Positions 9,401 through 17,452 are shown, counted from the stretch's first letter. The stretch is DNA of 64,000 nucleotides from Stutzerimonas stutzeri (GCF_024451105.1 NZ_JANGEY010000004.1:239813-303812), one strand, 5' to 3'. The notes: a model not told the origin generated them from the sequence alone. Made by a program: numbers and translations.

Positions 9401-10516
9401 GACAACCCCCTCGACCTGGTCGGCGAGGACGCCGACGAGGGCACCGACACCGTGCGCGCCTCGCTCTCCTGGAAGCTGGCGAGCAACCTGGAAGTCCTCG
9501 TCCTGACCGGCACCTCCGCCATCAACGCAACCGGCAACGAACTGGACAACAGCCTCCTCGGCAACAGCGCCGCCAACCTGCTCGACGGCGGCCTCGGCGC
9601 CGACCAGATGAGCGGCGGCAAGGGCAACGATACCTATGTCGTCGACGACCCCGGCGACCTGGTCGTCGAACTCCCCGGCGAGGGCGTCGACACCGTGCGC
9701 GCAACCCTCGACTACGTCCTCCCCGAGCACGTCGAGAACCTCGTGCTCACCGGCAGCGCGGCCCTCTCCGGCACCGGCAACGCCCTGAACAACACCCTCA
9801 CCGGCAACGACGGCGACAACCTCCTCGACGGCGGCGCCGGGGTGGACCGGCTCAACGGCGGCAAGGGCGACGACACCTACATCGTCGACCTGATCCTCAA
9901 GGGCACCGGAACCTCCACCAGCGTGGCCCTGCAGGATACCGTCAGCGAGGCCAGCGGCGCCGGCACCGACACCCTCCGGCTGCGCGGCACATTCGAGACC
10001 GGCCTCACCACCACCCTGGTGCTCGGCGCCAACCTGGAGAACCTCGACGCCAGTCAGACCGGCACCACCCGCCTCAACCTGACCGGCAACGCCCTCGCCA
10101 ACCGGCTGATCGGCAACGACGGCGACAACCTGCTCAGTGGCGGCGCAGGCAACGATGAGCTCAACGGTGGTGCGGGCGACGACCTGCTGATCGGCGGAGC
10201 AGGCGCCGACCGGCTGCTTGGTGGCAGCGGGCGGGATACATTCCGCTTCGCGGCACTGACGGACCTCGGGCTGGGTGAGCGACAGGACGAGGTCGCCGAT
10301 TTCGAGAACGGCCTCGACAAGCTCGATTTCAGGTCGCTGGGCGGCTACACCTTCGTGGGCGACGCGGAGTTCACGGGCGCCAAGCAGTTGCGGATCGAAA
10401 GCGCCGCCGACGGGCTGCTGCTGTACGGCAACACCAACACGGACCTTGCCAATGCCGAGTTCTCCATCAAGCTGACCGGCCTGGCGAGCCTGTCGGCGGA
10501 GGACCTCCTGCTCTAG
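6422..10516 (+). CDS. Large RTX-repeat protein, probable type I secretion substrate
   Basis: The product is 1,364 residues. Residues 1-190 form an N-terminal region I do not recognise, rich in beta-strand patterns and without a signal peptide. From about residue 205 there are blocks of calcium-binding nonapeptides (GGAGNDxLYG, LDGGEGADLLSGGNGDDTY) alternating with ~40-residue linkers such as DTVRATLDYVLPEHVENLVL. The last ~90 residues (DTFRFAALTDLG..VADFENGLDKLDF...SAEDLLL) match the M10-peptidase-C/type I secretion end module, with a hydrophobic C-terminus typical of a T1SS signal. AGAGG lies 8 bp before ATG 6422. No T1SS genes are nearby. No enzymatic domain is visible; an adhesin or surface-layer role is only one possibility. 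Confidence 0.85.
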   Translation: MATVIGTGDIAALLQLDENHNLAAAEALAYQLARFEDTLYWIDQYIFLYNAYTPIEWTSTSFSAYIELEPVNGQITVAGTGLLGSSGSITQMRYDGNDYNWEISGRLLWSLSQGIYSGTITTLSLWNESDTERFTITIGPTNSITATYNGITSIEKFTLTTSGDLSKYLYLSYADAFGNQISIDGAFVPPPNMQTLGDLFDTPGIFAGNDTFRVEDGSRPWYGFAGNDLMIGGDPANTFYGGAGNDSLYGMGGDDFLYGEAGADLLDGGEGADLLSGGNGDDTYFVDDPGDLVVELPGEGVDTVRATLDYVLPEHVENLVLTGSAALSGTGNALNNTLTGNDGDNLLDGGAGVDRLSGGKGDDTYIVDLILKGTGTSTSVALQDTVSEASGAGTDTLRLRGAFETGLTTTLVLGATLENLDASQTGTTRLNLTGNALANRLIGNDGDNLLDGKAGVDTYAGGAGNDTYVLDNRDELARIDEAEAAGNDTLRILYGNSLSTPLVVDLGTAGLLNVENVVLVGSGRFDLLGNDLDNVLIGNASPNTLRGGAGNDLLDGKAGADILYGGAGDDTYVVDNPLDLVGEDADEGTDTVRASLSWKLASNLEILVLTGTSAINATGNELDNSLLGNSAANLLDGGLGADQMSGGKGNDTYAVDDPGDLVVELPGEGVDTVRATLDYVLPEHVENLVLTGSAALSGTGNALNNTLTGNDGDNLLDGGAGVDRLSGGKGDDTYIVDLILKGTGTSTSVALQDTVSEASGAGTDTLRLRGAFETGLTTTLVLGANLENLDASQTGTTRLNLTGNALANRLIGNDGDNLLDGKAGIDTFAGGAGNDTYVLDNRAELDLVMEVADHGNDTLRIAFNNATNTPQIIDLGSGGLPLLGSDALTGSGLLYPLRGVLNEYLTGAMLGASTSANATPMAINLDSTGLSNVENVTITGSGLFDVLGNDLDNVLIGNASPNTLRGGAGNDLLDGKAGADILYGGAGNDTYVVDNPLDLVGEDADEGTDTVRASLSWKLASNLEVLVLTGTSAINATGNELDNSLLGNSAANLLDGGLGADQMSGGKGNDTYVVDDPGDLVVELPGEGVDTVRATLDYVLPEHVENLVLTGSAALSGTGNALNNTLTGNDGDNLLDGGAGVDRLNGGKGDDTYIVDLILKGTGTSTSVALQDTVSEASGAGTDTLRLRGTFETGLTTTLVLGANLENLDASQTGTTRLNLTGNALANRLIGNDGDNLLSGGAGNDELNGGAGDDLLIGGAGADRLLGGSGRDTFRFAALTDLGLGERQDEVADFENGLDKLDFRSLGGYTFVGDAEFTGAKQLRIESAADGLLLYGNTNTDLANAEFSIKLTGLASLSAEDLLL
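7277..10135 (+). repeat. Long near-identical direct DNA repeats inside the RTX gene
   Basis: Unit A (about 565 bp) occurs at 7277-7841 and 8384-8948, and its first 495 bp again at 9641-10135. Unit B (378 bp) occurs at 8006-8383 and 9263-9640. B plus A is therefore a tandem block repeated with a 1,257-bp offset (8006-8878 and 9263-10135). By eye the copies differ at only a handful of bases. The stretch between the second and third blocks (8950-9262) is different, with lower GC and unrelated residues. Confidence 0.9.
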
Positions 10517-10543
10517 ATCGCCTGCTCGCAGGTCGACGCCGGA

Positions 10544-10571
10544 CAGCGCACGGGCGGCCGCCCGTGCGCTG
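10544..10571. terminator. 28-bp perfect palindrome between convergent genes
   Basis: CAGCGCACGGGCGG is followed directly by its reverse complement with no loop. It lies between the RTX gene (plus) and the HD-GYP gene (minus), the expected place for a bidirectional terminator. There is no clear T-tract on either side, so Rho-independent function is uncertain. Confidence 0.45.
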
Positions 10572-10604
10572 GGCCGGGCCTCGCCGAACGATCCGCCAGC
10601 CCCC

Positions 10605-11669
10605 TCAATCTCCCCAGACCAGGCGCAGGCTCTCGAAACGCTCGAACATCTGGCGGTCCATCAGGCGCACCAGGTCCGGGTCGAAATGGCGACCGGACTG
10701 TTCGCGGATGTACAGCTGGGCTTCCTTGGGAGTCCAGCCCGCCTTGAAAGGGCGCGCGGCCCGCAGCGCGTCGTAGACGTCGCACAGCGCCACGATGCGC
10801 GCGGACAGGGGAATCTGCTCGCCGCCGAGTCCCTGCGGATAGCCGCTGCCGTCCCAGCGCTCATGGTGGTGCAGGGCGATCTCGGCGGCCAGCTGCAGCA
10901 GCGGGTTGGCGGAGTCGTCGTGGAGGAAGCCGTAGCCGAGTTCGGTGTGGCGGCGCATGATCCGCCCCTCCTCCTCGTCGAGCGGGCCGGGTTTGAGCAG
11001 GATGCTGTCCGGAATGCCGACCATGCCGACGTCGTGCATGGTGGCGGCCACGCGCAACTGCTCGACCCACGCCTCCCGGCAGCCATAGGCTCGGGCCAGC
11101 AGGGCGGCGCTTTCGCCGATGCGGATCATGTGGTGGCCGCTCTGGTTGTCGCGATACTCGGCAACGCGCACCAGGCAGCGGACCACTTCCTCGGTGCTCC
11201 TGGCCAGTTCGCGCCCGCGCTCCTCGACGCGCTGCTCGAGCAGGCGCCGCTCGTTGTCCAGCTCGATGCGGGTGAACCACAGGCCGAGATGATTGCGCAG
11301 GCGCAGGAACATTTCCCGGCTGTCGACCGGCTTGCTCAGGTAGTCGCTGACACCCAGCTCCAGGGCGCGGTTGCGGCTGTCGAGATCGTGCCGACAGGAA
11401 ACGGCGACGATCGGCTGGTCCTCGGGCAGATACTTGCGCAGCAGGCGCAGCACCTCGAAGCCGCCCGGACGCGACATGTCGAGATCGAGCAGCAGCAGGT
11501 CCCAGCCGTTCTCCAGCAGCCAGGTCAGGCCGTTGGCCGGATCGGCGAGAGTCCGGGCATTCTCCAGCCCGGCCGCCGCCAGGGCCTCCTGCAGCGGCGC
11601 CAGGCTGCCACCGACGCTCTCCAGCAGCACGATTCTCGCCTGGCGCAGGTGTTGCGGAACGTTCGGCAT
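10605..11669 (-). CDS. Response regulator with HD-GYP c-di-GMP phosphodiesterase domain
   Basis: The product is 354 residues. It has an N-terminal receiver (phospho-Asp in LLLLDLDMSRPGG, Lys in YLSKPVD), a coiled linker (RRLLEQRVEERGRELARS), then a full HD-GYP domain with MHDVGMVGIPD, HHHERWDGSGYP and CDVYDALRAARPFK. HD-GYP domains hydrolyse cyclic di-GMP to GMP; phosphorylation of the receiver would control activity. ATG 11669 follows AGAGGAAGGA closely; the frame extends further upstream but without protein character. No cognate kinase is adjacent. It runs convergently to the RTX gene, so a link to secretion or biofilm is speculative. Confidence 0.88.
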   Translation of the reverse strand: MPNVPQHLRQARIVLLESVGGSLAPLQEALAAAGLENARTLADPANGLTWLLENGWDLLLLDLDMSRPGGFEVLRLLRKYLPEDQPIVAVSCRHDLDSRNRALELGVSDYLSKPVDSREMFLRLRNHLGLWFTRIELDNERRLLEQRVEERGRELARSTEEVVRCLVRVAEYRDNQSGHHMIRIGESAALLARAYGCREAWVEQLRVAATMHDVGMVGIPDSILLKPGPLDEEEGRIMRRHTELGYGFLHDDSANPLLQLAAEIALHHHERWDGSGYPQGLGGEQIPLSARIVALCDVYDALRAARPFKAGWTPKEAQLYIREQSGRHFDPDLVRLMDRQMFERFESLRLVWGD

Positions 11670-11831
11670 GGGGTCCTTCCTCTGAAGATCGGCCGTCGGA
11701 TCGCTCTGAAGGTTGTCGATTTTCGCCGAGGGGTCAAGCGCGGCTGCCCGCACCGCGAAATGCCCGACACTTTGCAGCCGACGGCCATCGCATTGCGCGC
11801 CGCAGCGACCCGCCGCGACTCTGCCGCCAAG

Positions 11832-11859
11832 CTGACAAAACCGTAATCTGCGCCTCAGC
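11832..11859 (+). promoter_or_regulatory. CopR-like box upstream of copA
   Basis: It has the same CTGAC-N6-GTAATC-N5-CTCAGC pattern as at 2341-2368. A -10-like TATGGT starts at 11881, 27 bp after the start of CTCAGC, the same distance as in the first copy. The start codon of copA is 117 bp downstream of the box. The rest of the 306-bp gap between the HD-GYP start (11669) and copA (11976) shows no gene. Confidence 0.65.
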
Positions 11860-11975
11860 TTCCCGACAGCTCGGGTGCGCTATGGTGGCGTGCAGGACAT
11901 TCGGGAATGCCGCCCTGCGGCAAGACAGCCAGGCGCGGCCATCCGGGCCGCCTCGACTGACAGGAAAGACACAGC

Positions 11976-13808
11976 ATGCGATCTTCGACCTCGCGACGCA
12001 CCTTCATCAAGGGCCTGGCCGCCGGCGGCGTGCTCGCCGGCCTCGGCCTGTGGCGCCAGCCCGTGTGGGCGCTGGCCAGCCCCGGCCAGAGCGGCGTGCT
12101 GGCCGGCACGCAGTTCGACCTGAGCATCGACGAACTGCCGGTCAACTTCACCGGCAAGGCGCGCACCGCGATCGCCGTCAACGGCAGCCTGCCGGGCCCG
12201 CTGCTGCGCTGGCGCGAGGGCGACACCGTGACCCTGCGGGTGCGCAACCGCCTGAAGGAGGACACCTCGATCCACTGGCACGGCATCCTGCTGCCGGCCA
12301 ACATGGACGGCGTGCCCGGCTTCAGCTTCGCCGGCATCGCCCCGGACGGCATGTACGAGTACCGCTTCAAGGTCAAGCAGAGCGGCACCTACTGGTACCA
12401 CAGCCACTCCGGCTTCCAGGAGCAGCGCGGCGTCTACGGCCCGCTGGTGATCGATCCGCTGGAGCCGGAACCGTTCCAGTACGAGCGCGACTACGTGGTG
12501 ATGCTCTCCGACTGGACCGACGAGCACCCGGCGCGGGTACTGGCCAAGCTGAAGAAGCAGGCCGACTACTACAACCAGCACCGCCGCACCGTCGGCGACT
12601 TCATCCGCGACGTCGCCGACAAGGGCTGGAGCGACACCCTCGGCGAGCGCTGGGCCTGGGCGAAGATGAACATGAGTCCGACGGATCTCGCCGACGTCAG
12701 CGGCGCCACCTATACCTTCCTGCTCAACGGCCAGGCGCCGGACGGCAACTGGACCGGCGTGTTCCGCCCCGGCGAGCGCATCCGCCTGCGCCTGATCAAC
12801 GCCGCGGCGATGAGCTACTTCGACTTCCGCATTCCCGGCCTGAAGATGACCGTGGTCGCCGCCGACGGCCAGAACGTCGAGCCGGTGGAGGTCGATGAAA
12901 TCCGCCTGGGCGTGGCGGAAACCTACGACGTGATCGTCACCCCCGACGCCAGCCAGGACGCCTGGACCCTGTACGCCCAGGCGATGGACCGCAGCGGCTA
13001 CGCCCGCGGCACCCTGGCCGTGCGCGAGGGACTGAGCGCGCCGGTGCCCGCACCCGATCCGCGCCCGGTGCTGAGCATGGCCGACATGGGCCACGACCAT
13101 GGCGCCCACGGCAGCGCGGACGCTCATGCCGGGCATGCCGCTGCCCACGGCAATCACGGCAATCACGGCAATCACGGCAATCACGGCAGCCAGGCTGCCG
13201 CCATGGCGCATGCCGGGCACGGCGCGCATGCGGCCATGCAGCACGGCCACGGGGCTCACGCCGCGCCCGCGGCGACCATCGCCATGCAGGGCCACCCGGC
13301 CAGCGAGCGCGGCAATCCACTGCTCGACATGCAGACCCAGATGCCGACCCACAAGCTCGACGATCCGGGCATCGGCCTGCGCGACAACGGCCGCCGGGTA
13401 CTGACCTACGCCGACCTGCGCAGCCGCTTCGCCGACCCGGACGGCCGCGCGCCGACGCGCACGATCGAGCTGCACCTGACCGGCCACATGGAGCGCTTCG
13501 CCTGGTCGATCGACGGGGTCAAATTCGCCGATGCCGAGCCGATCCGGCTGAAATACGGCGAACGGGTGCGCATCGTGCTGGTCAACGACACCATGATGCA
13601 CCACCCCATCCACCTGCATGGCCTGTGGAGCGACCTCGAGGACCAGTACGGCAACTTCCGGGTCCGCAAGCACACCATCGACATGCCGCCCGGCGCGATC
13701 CGCAGCTTCCGCGTCACCGCCGACGCCCTCGGCCGCTGGGCCTTCCACTGCCACATGCTGATGCACATGGACCTCGGCATGTTCCGCGAAGTCCGCGTCG
13801 AAGAATGA
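11976..13808 (+). CDS. copA: CopA multicopper oxidase, copper resistance
   Basis: The product is 610 residues. A Tat signal (SRRTFIKGLAAGG) exports it folded to the periplasm. Three cupredoxin domains carry the four copper motifs: HWHG (about residue 98), WYHSHSG (about residue 141), HPIHLHG (about residue 543) and HCHMLMHMDLGMF near the end. The central part has a Met/His-rich insert (residues ~365-430) with DHGAHGSADAHAGH and (HGN)4-type repeats that should bind additional copper. CopA oxidises Cu(I) and sequesters copper. It heads an apparent operon with the Met/His-rich protein, CopB and the cytochrome, and is probably switched on through the CopR-like box. Confidence 0.95.
   Translation: MRSSTSRRTFIKGLAAGGVLAGLGLWRQPVWALASPGQSGVLAGTQFDLSIDELPVNFTGKARTAIAVNGSLPGPLLRWREGDTVTLRVRNRLKEDTSIHWHGILLPANMDGVPGFSFAGIAPDGMYEYRFKVKQSGTYWYHSHSGFQEQRGVYGPLVIDPLEPEPFQYERDYVVMLSDWTDEHPARVLAKLKKQADYYNQHRRTVGDFIRDVADKGWSDTLGERWAWAKMNMSPTDLADVSGATYTFLLNGQAPDGNWTGVFRPGERIRLRLINAAAMSYFDFRIPGLKMTVVAADGQNVEPVEVDEIRLGVAETYDVIVTPDASQDAWTLYAQAMDRSGYARGTLAVREGLSAPVPAPDPRPVLSMADMGHDHGAHGSADAHAGHAAAHGNHGNHGNHGNHGSQAAAMAHAGHGAHAAMQHGHGAHAAPAATIAMQGHPASERGNPLLDMQTQMPTHKLDDPGIGLRDNGRRVLTYADLRSRFADPDGRAPTRTIELHLTGHMERFAWSIDGVKFADAEPIRLKYGERVRIVLVNDTMMHHPIHLHGLWSDLEDQYGNFRVRKHTIDMPPGAIRSFRVTADALGRWAFHCHMLMHMDLGMFREVRVEE
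13149..13184 (+). repeat. Four tandem 9-bp repeats (GGCAATCAC) in copA
   Basis: Four perfect copies of GGCAATCAC encode repeated Gly-Asn-His in the His-rich insert of CopA. Tandem repeats of this size can change copy number by slippage, always in frame here, so the number of His residues may vary between strains. Confidence 0.9.
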
Positions 13809-13822
13809 CCAGGAGAACCGCC

Positions 13823-14200
13823 ATGACCACGTCCCTCAAGCGCCCCACCCTGCTCGCCGCCTTCGGCCTGCTGGCCGCCCTGCACCTGCCGCAGGCGCTG
13901 GCACAGGGCGAAAACGAACACGCCGGCCATCACCCGCAAGGTGCGGCAACCGGCCAGCCGCAGTCCCAGTCCGGCGCCATGCCGGCCCCGGGCAACGTGG
14001 GCCAGATGCCCCAGGGCGGCATGATGGATCATGGCCGGATGCAGCCGGGCCAGATGATGGATCACGGGCAGACGATGCAGCAGATGCACGAGCAGCACAT
14101 GAACCACGGCCAGATGGGCCATGGGCAGATGAACCCCGGCGACGCGCCGTCCGCAACCGCGCCCGACAGCCAGGAAGCGCAGCATGATCATGACCACTAA
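13823..14200 (+). CDS. Periplasmic Met/His-rich copper-binding protein
   Basis: The product is 125 residues with a signal peptide ([19 protein letters not shown]). The mature part is low-complexity and full of MxxHG, GQMMDHG and [12 protein letters not shown] motifs, ending EAQHDHDH. It resembles the N-terminal Met/His repeat region of CopB and the CopC/CopK-type periplasmic copper sponges, but I do not assign it to a named family. AGGAG lies 7 bp before ATG 13823, and the gene overlaps copB by 17 bp, so translation of the two is probably coupled. Confidence 0.75.
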   Translation: MTTSLKRPTLLAAFGLLAALHLPQALAQGENEHAGHHPQGAATGQPQSQSGAMPAPGNVGQMPQGGMMDHGRMQPGQMMDHGQTMQQMHEQHMNHGQMGHGQMNPGDAPSATAPDSQEAQHDHDH

Positions 14201-15317
14201 ACGGCCGCTGGCCATCGCCCTGGGCCTGGGCCTGCTCGCCAGCGCCCAGGCCCAGGCCGCCGAGCCGCACGGCCATGCCGGCCATGGTGCGGCGGCAGTG
14301 CCGGCTGCGCGCGACGCGCACGGCGCCCATCACCCGCAACCGGCATCCCCCGCCCCCGCAGGCCAGGGCATGCCGATGATGGAGCATGGCCAGATGGGCC
14401 ATGGCGGCATGACGCATGAGCAGATGATGCAGATGCATCAGCAGCACATGCAAAGCGGCCAGATGGATCACGGCGCCATGAGCCACGAGCAGATGATGCA
14501 GATGCATCAGCAGCACATGCAAAGTGGCCAGATGGATCACGGCGCCATGAGCCATGAGCAGATGATGCAGATGCACCGCCAGCACCAGCCACATCGGCAG
14601 GGCCACCCGGGGCCCGTGCTGCCGGCGATCAGCGACGCCGATCGCGCGGCCGCCTTCCCCGACCTGCCCCACCAGCACATGCACGACGGCGGGACCAACT
14701 TCCTGTTCCTCGCCGACCAGCTGGAGTGGCAGGACGCCGACGCCGGCAGCGCCCTGGCCTGGGACCTGAGCGGCTGGGTCGGCGGCGACATCGACCGCCT
14801 GGCCTGGCGCGCCGAGGGCGAACGCCTCGCCGGACGCACCGAGAAGGCCGAGCTGCAACTGCTGTGGAGCCACGCCATCGGCCCCTGGTGGGAATCGGTG
14901 CTCGGCGTGCGCCAGGACTTCAAGCCCGGCCCGGCGCAGACCTGGGCCGCCTTCGGCGTGCAGGGCATGCCGCTGTACGGCCTGGAAACCGAGGTCACCG
15001 CCTTCCTCGGCGAAGGCGGACAGAGCGCCCTGCGCCTGGGCGCCGAGTACGACATCCTGCTGACCAACCGGCTGATCCTGCAGCCGGCGGCCGAACTCAA
15101 CCTGCACGCTCGCAACGACGAGGCGCGCGGCGTCGGCTCCGGCCTCTCCGACCTCGAACTGGGCCTGCGCCTGCGCTACGAGATCCGCCGCGAGTTCGCC
15201 CCCTACCTCGGCGTCAGCTGGCACCGCGCCTACGGCAACACCGCCGACCTGCACCGCGAGCACGGCGAGGATGTCAGCGAGGCGCGCCTGGTGGCGGGCA
15301 TCCGTTTCTGGTTCTGA
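14184..15317 (+). CDS. copB: CopB outer membrane copper resistance protein
   Basis: The product is 377 residues. A signal peptide ([16 protein letters not shown]) is followed by a His/Met-rich region with 23-residue repeats ([19 protein letters not shown]...) and then the CopB family barrel, from about residue 170 ([17 protein letters not shown]) to a C-terminal RFWF ending in an aromatic residue, as outer membrane barrels do. CopB works with CopA in copper sequestration at the cell envelope. AGGAA lies about 8 bp before ATG 14184; ATG 14190 is an alternative start. Confidence 0.93.
   Translation: MIMTTKRPLAIALGLGLLASAQAQAAEPHGHAGHGAAAVPAARDAHGAHHPQPASPAPAGQGMPMMEHGQMGHGGMTHEQMMQMHQQHMQSGQMDHGAMSHEQMMQMHQQHMQSGQMDHGAMSHEQMMQMHRQHQPHRQGHPGPVLPAISDADRAAAFPDLPHQHMHDGGTNFLFLADQLEWQDADAGSALAWDLSGWVGGDIDRLAWRAEGERLAGRTEKAELQLLWSHAIGPWWESVLGVRQDFKPGPAQTWAAFGVQGMPLYGLETEVTAFLGEGGQSALRLGAEYDILLTNRLILQPAAELNLHARNDEARGVGSGLSDLELGLRLRYEIRREFAPYLGVSWHRAYGNTADLHREHGEDVSEARLVAGIRFWF
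14418..14575 (+). repeat. 69-bp direct repeats in copB
   Basis: Repeats begin at 14418, 14487 and 14556 (the third is partial). Each encodes 23 residues with [12 protein letters not shown] and QMDHGAM motifs. The copies differ at only a few bases, indicating recent expansion of the metal-binding segment. Confidence 0.88.
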
Positions 15318-15325
15318 GAGCGACG

Positions 15326-16033
15326 ATGAGAAGAACAATAACCACCCTGGCGCTGGCCAGCCTTGCCGCAACGGCGGCCGGCGCCGGCATCGTCTGGTCG
15401 GGGCTGATCAACGTCGGCGCCGACGACCCGCACCCGGAGAGCCTGCACAGGCTGCTGACGCTGGCTCGCGAGCGATCGATCGCCGTGCGCGCCGCCGACA
15501 TCGCGGTACCGGACCTGAGCGACCCCGAACTGATCCGCCGCGGCGCGGGCAACTACCACGCCATGTGCATCGGCTGCCACCTGGCACCCGACATGACGCC
15601 GACCGAGCTGAGCCAGAACCTCTACCCGCCGCCACCGAACCTGGTGCAGATCGGCACCAACGGCAATCCGTCGGCCGCCTTCTGGGTCGTCAAGCACGGC
15701 ATCAAGGCCACCGGCATGCCGGCCTGGGGCAAGAGCATGGGCGACGAGCACATCTGGGGGATGGTCGCCCTCATCCATCAGCTGCCGAGCCTGGACGCCG
15801 CGCAGTATCGCGCCCTGGTGGCGTCGAGCGACGGCCACTCCCACGGCGGCGGGGAAACCGACATGCACGACCACAGCGGGCAGCACGACCACCACGCGGC
15901 ACAGAAATCGCCGACCGCGCCCGTCCACCTCACAGGTCACGAGCATGCGCGGGAGGTCAACGACGCGCCGGAGGCCGCGAACAAGAAGTTCCATGTACAC
16001 CCGGACGGGAAGGAACATGCCCACCACCACTGA
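15326..16033 (+). CDS. Exported monoheme c-type cytochrome with His-rich tail, copper operon
   Basis: The product is 235 residues. An N-terminal hydrophobic segment (TLALASLAATAAGAGIVW) is a signal or anchor. The heme c motif CIGCH is at about residue 80, and the axial Met is probably in GMPAWGK. The last ~70 residues are His-rich (DGHSHGGGETDMHDHSGQHDHH, then HVHPDGKEHAHHH), unusual for a cytochrome c and suggestive of metal binding. It starts 8 bp after copB, and four copper genes precede it in the same direction. It may take electrons from Cu(I) oxidation by CopA; this is inference. Confidence 0.8.
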   Translation: MRRTITTLALASLAATAAGAGIVWSGLINVGADDPHPESLHRLLTLARERSIAVRAADIAVPDLSDPELIRRGAGNYHAMCIGCHLAPDMTPTELSQNLYPPPPNLVQIGTNGNPSAAFWVVKHGIKATGMPAWGKSMGDEHIWGMVALIHQLPSLDAAQYRALVASSDGHSHGGGETDMHDHSGQHDHHAAQKSPTAPVHLTGHEHAREVNDAPEAANKKFHVHPDGKEHAHHH

Positions 16034-17449
16034 TCAGTGTCGCCGATCCGGCCGCTCCAGCCCCAGCTTCTCGATGCGGTAACGCAGCATGTCGCGGGAG
16101 AGTCCCAGCAGCCGAGCCGACTTGGTGACGTTCCAGTCGGTGCGCTCGAGGGTCCTGCACATCAACTCGCGCTCCAGCTCCGCCAGGCTCGGCTGGAGCA
16201 TCTCCTCGGCGCCATCGGCGAATGGGCCGGCCATCGACCGCAGGACGTCGGCATGGCCTGCTCCCGGCAGGTTCAGTTGCTCGGCGCCGATACACAGCTC
16301 ACGCGCCAGCAGCACGGTCTGCTCGAGCAGGTTGCGCAGCTCTCGCACGTTGCCCGGCCAGTCGTAGCCACGCAGCACGGCCTCGGCCTCAGCGCTGAAC
16401 TGCAGGCCTGGCTTGCCGTAGCGACGGGCATGCAGGGCGAGGAAGTGCCGGGCCAGACCGAGGATGTCCTCGCCGCGCTCGCGCAGCGGCGGCACCTGGA
16501 TGGCGATGATCCGCAGGCGATAGAACAGGTCGCGACGGAAGCGCCCCTCCTGCACCATCTTTTCCAGGTCGCAGTTGGTGGCGCTGACGATGCGCAGGTC
16601 GACCTTGCGCTCCTTGACCGAACCCAGGCGACGGATGGTGCGATCCTCGAGCAGCTTGAGCAGCTTGGCCTGCAGCGGCAGATCGATCTCGCCGATTTCG
16701 TCGAGGAACAGGGTGCCGCCGTCGGCGGCCTCGACCAGGCCGACACGTCGTTCCTTGGCGTCGGTGTAGGCGCCCTTCTCGTGGCCGAACAGCTCGGCCT
16801 CGAGCAGGTGCGAGGGGATCGAGGCGCAGTTGACCTCGACGAAGGGGCCGTCGCGACGCATGCCGTCGTAGTGCAGGGCGCGGGCGACCAGTTCCTTGCC
16901 GGTGCCGGTCTCGCCGTTGATCAGCACCACCGGTAGCTCGCTATCGGTCATGCGGCTCTCGGCCTCGAGCACCCGACAGATCAGCGCCTTGAGCGTCCGC
17001 ATCGGCAGCGACTCGCCGATCAGCGCATCCAGGCCGGCCCCGCGGGCGTCGCGATGCTGGTAGAACGACAGGCGATGCTCCAGCTGGCGCGCTTCGATGG
17101 CGCGCTGGATCAGCAGCCACAACTCGGCCAGCACCACCGGCTTGGTGAGAAAGTCGTAGGCGCCGGCCTTCATCGCCTCGACCGCACACTCGATGTTGCC
17201 ATGGGCGGTCATCATCACCGTCTTGACCCGGGTATCCATGCCGCGCGCCTGGCGAATCAGCTCGATGCCGGAGATGCCCGGCAGGCAGTGGTCGGTGAGC
17301 AGCACGTCGGGCCTCTGGCTGGCCAGAGACTCCAGGGCCGCCTCGGCGCTGGGACAGACCTGCGCCTCGTAGCCCTTGCGCTCCAGATAGGTGCGGATGT
17401 TGTCCGCCAGGGTTTCGTCGTCCTCGACGATCAGCACGCTGTACTCCAT
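16034..17449 (-). CDS. Sigma-54-dependent response regulator (NtrC family)
   Basis: The product is 471 residues. It has a receiver (VLIVEDDE, phospho-Asp in LLTDHCLPG, Lys in LTKPV), an AAA+ domain (Walker A GETGTGKE, sigma-54 contact loop GAYTDA, Walker B GGTLFLDE, arginine-finger region RFRRDLFYRL) and a C-terminal Fis-type helix-turn-helix (WNVTKSARLLGLSRDMLRYRIEKL). The contact loop deviates from the usual GAFTGA at two positions but keeps the key Thr. It sits 3 bp after the kinase gene on the same strand and ends next to the copper cytochrome gene, convergently. The target promoter is unknown; I found no clear -24/-12 element in the copper intergenic regions. Confidence 0.92.
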   Translation of the reverse strand: MEYSVLIVEDDETLADNIRTYLERKGYEAQVCPSAEAALESLASQRPDVLLTDHCLPGISGIELIRQARGMDTRVKTVMMTAHGNIECAVEAMKAGAYDFLTKPVVLAELWLLIQRAIEARQLEHRLSFYQHRDARGAGLDALIGESLPMRTLKALICRVLEAESRMTDSELPVVLINGETGTGKELVARALHYDGMRRDGPFVEVNCASIPSHLLEAELFGHEKGAYTDAKERRVGLVEAADGGTLFLDEIGEIDLPLQAKLLKLLEDRTIRRLGSVKERKVDLRIVSATNCDLEKMVQEGRFRRDLFYRLRIIAIQVPPLRERGEDILGLARHFLALHARRYGKPGLQFSAEAEAVLRGYDWPGNVRELRNLLEQTVLLARELCIGAEQLNLPGAGHADVLRSMAGPFADGAEEMLQPSLAELERELMCRTLERTDWNVTKSARLLGLSRDMLRYRIEKLGLERPDRRH

Positions 17450-17452
17450 GTC

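Noticed and set aside
7277..10135. Possible CRISPR or other DNA repeat array
   Set aside because: Repeats are hundreds of bases long, in frame, and encode RTX nonapeptides; there are no short regular spacers.
11976..16033. Copper genes as targets of the neighbouring sigma-54 regulator
   Set aside because: No -24/-12 (TGGCAC-N5-TTGC type) promoter was found upstream of copA or 2484; the CopR-like boxes explain regulation better.
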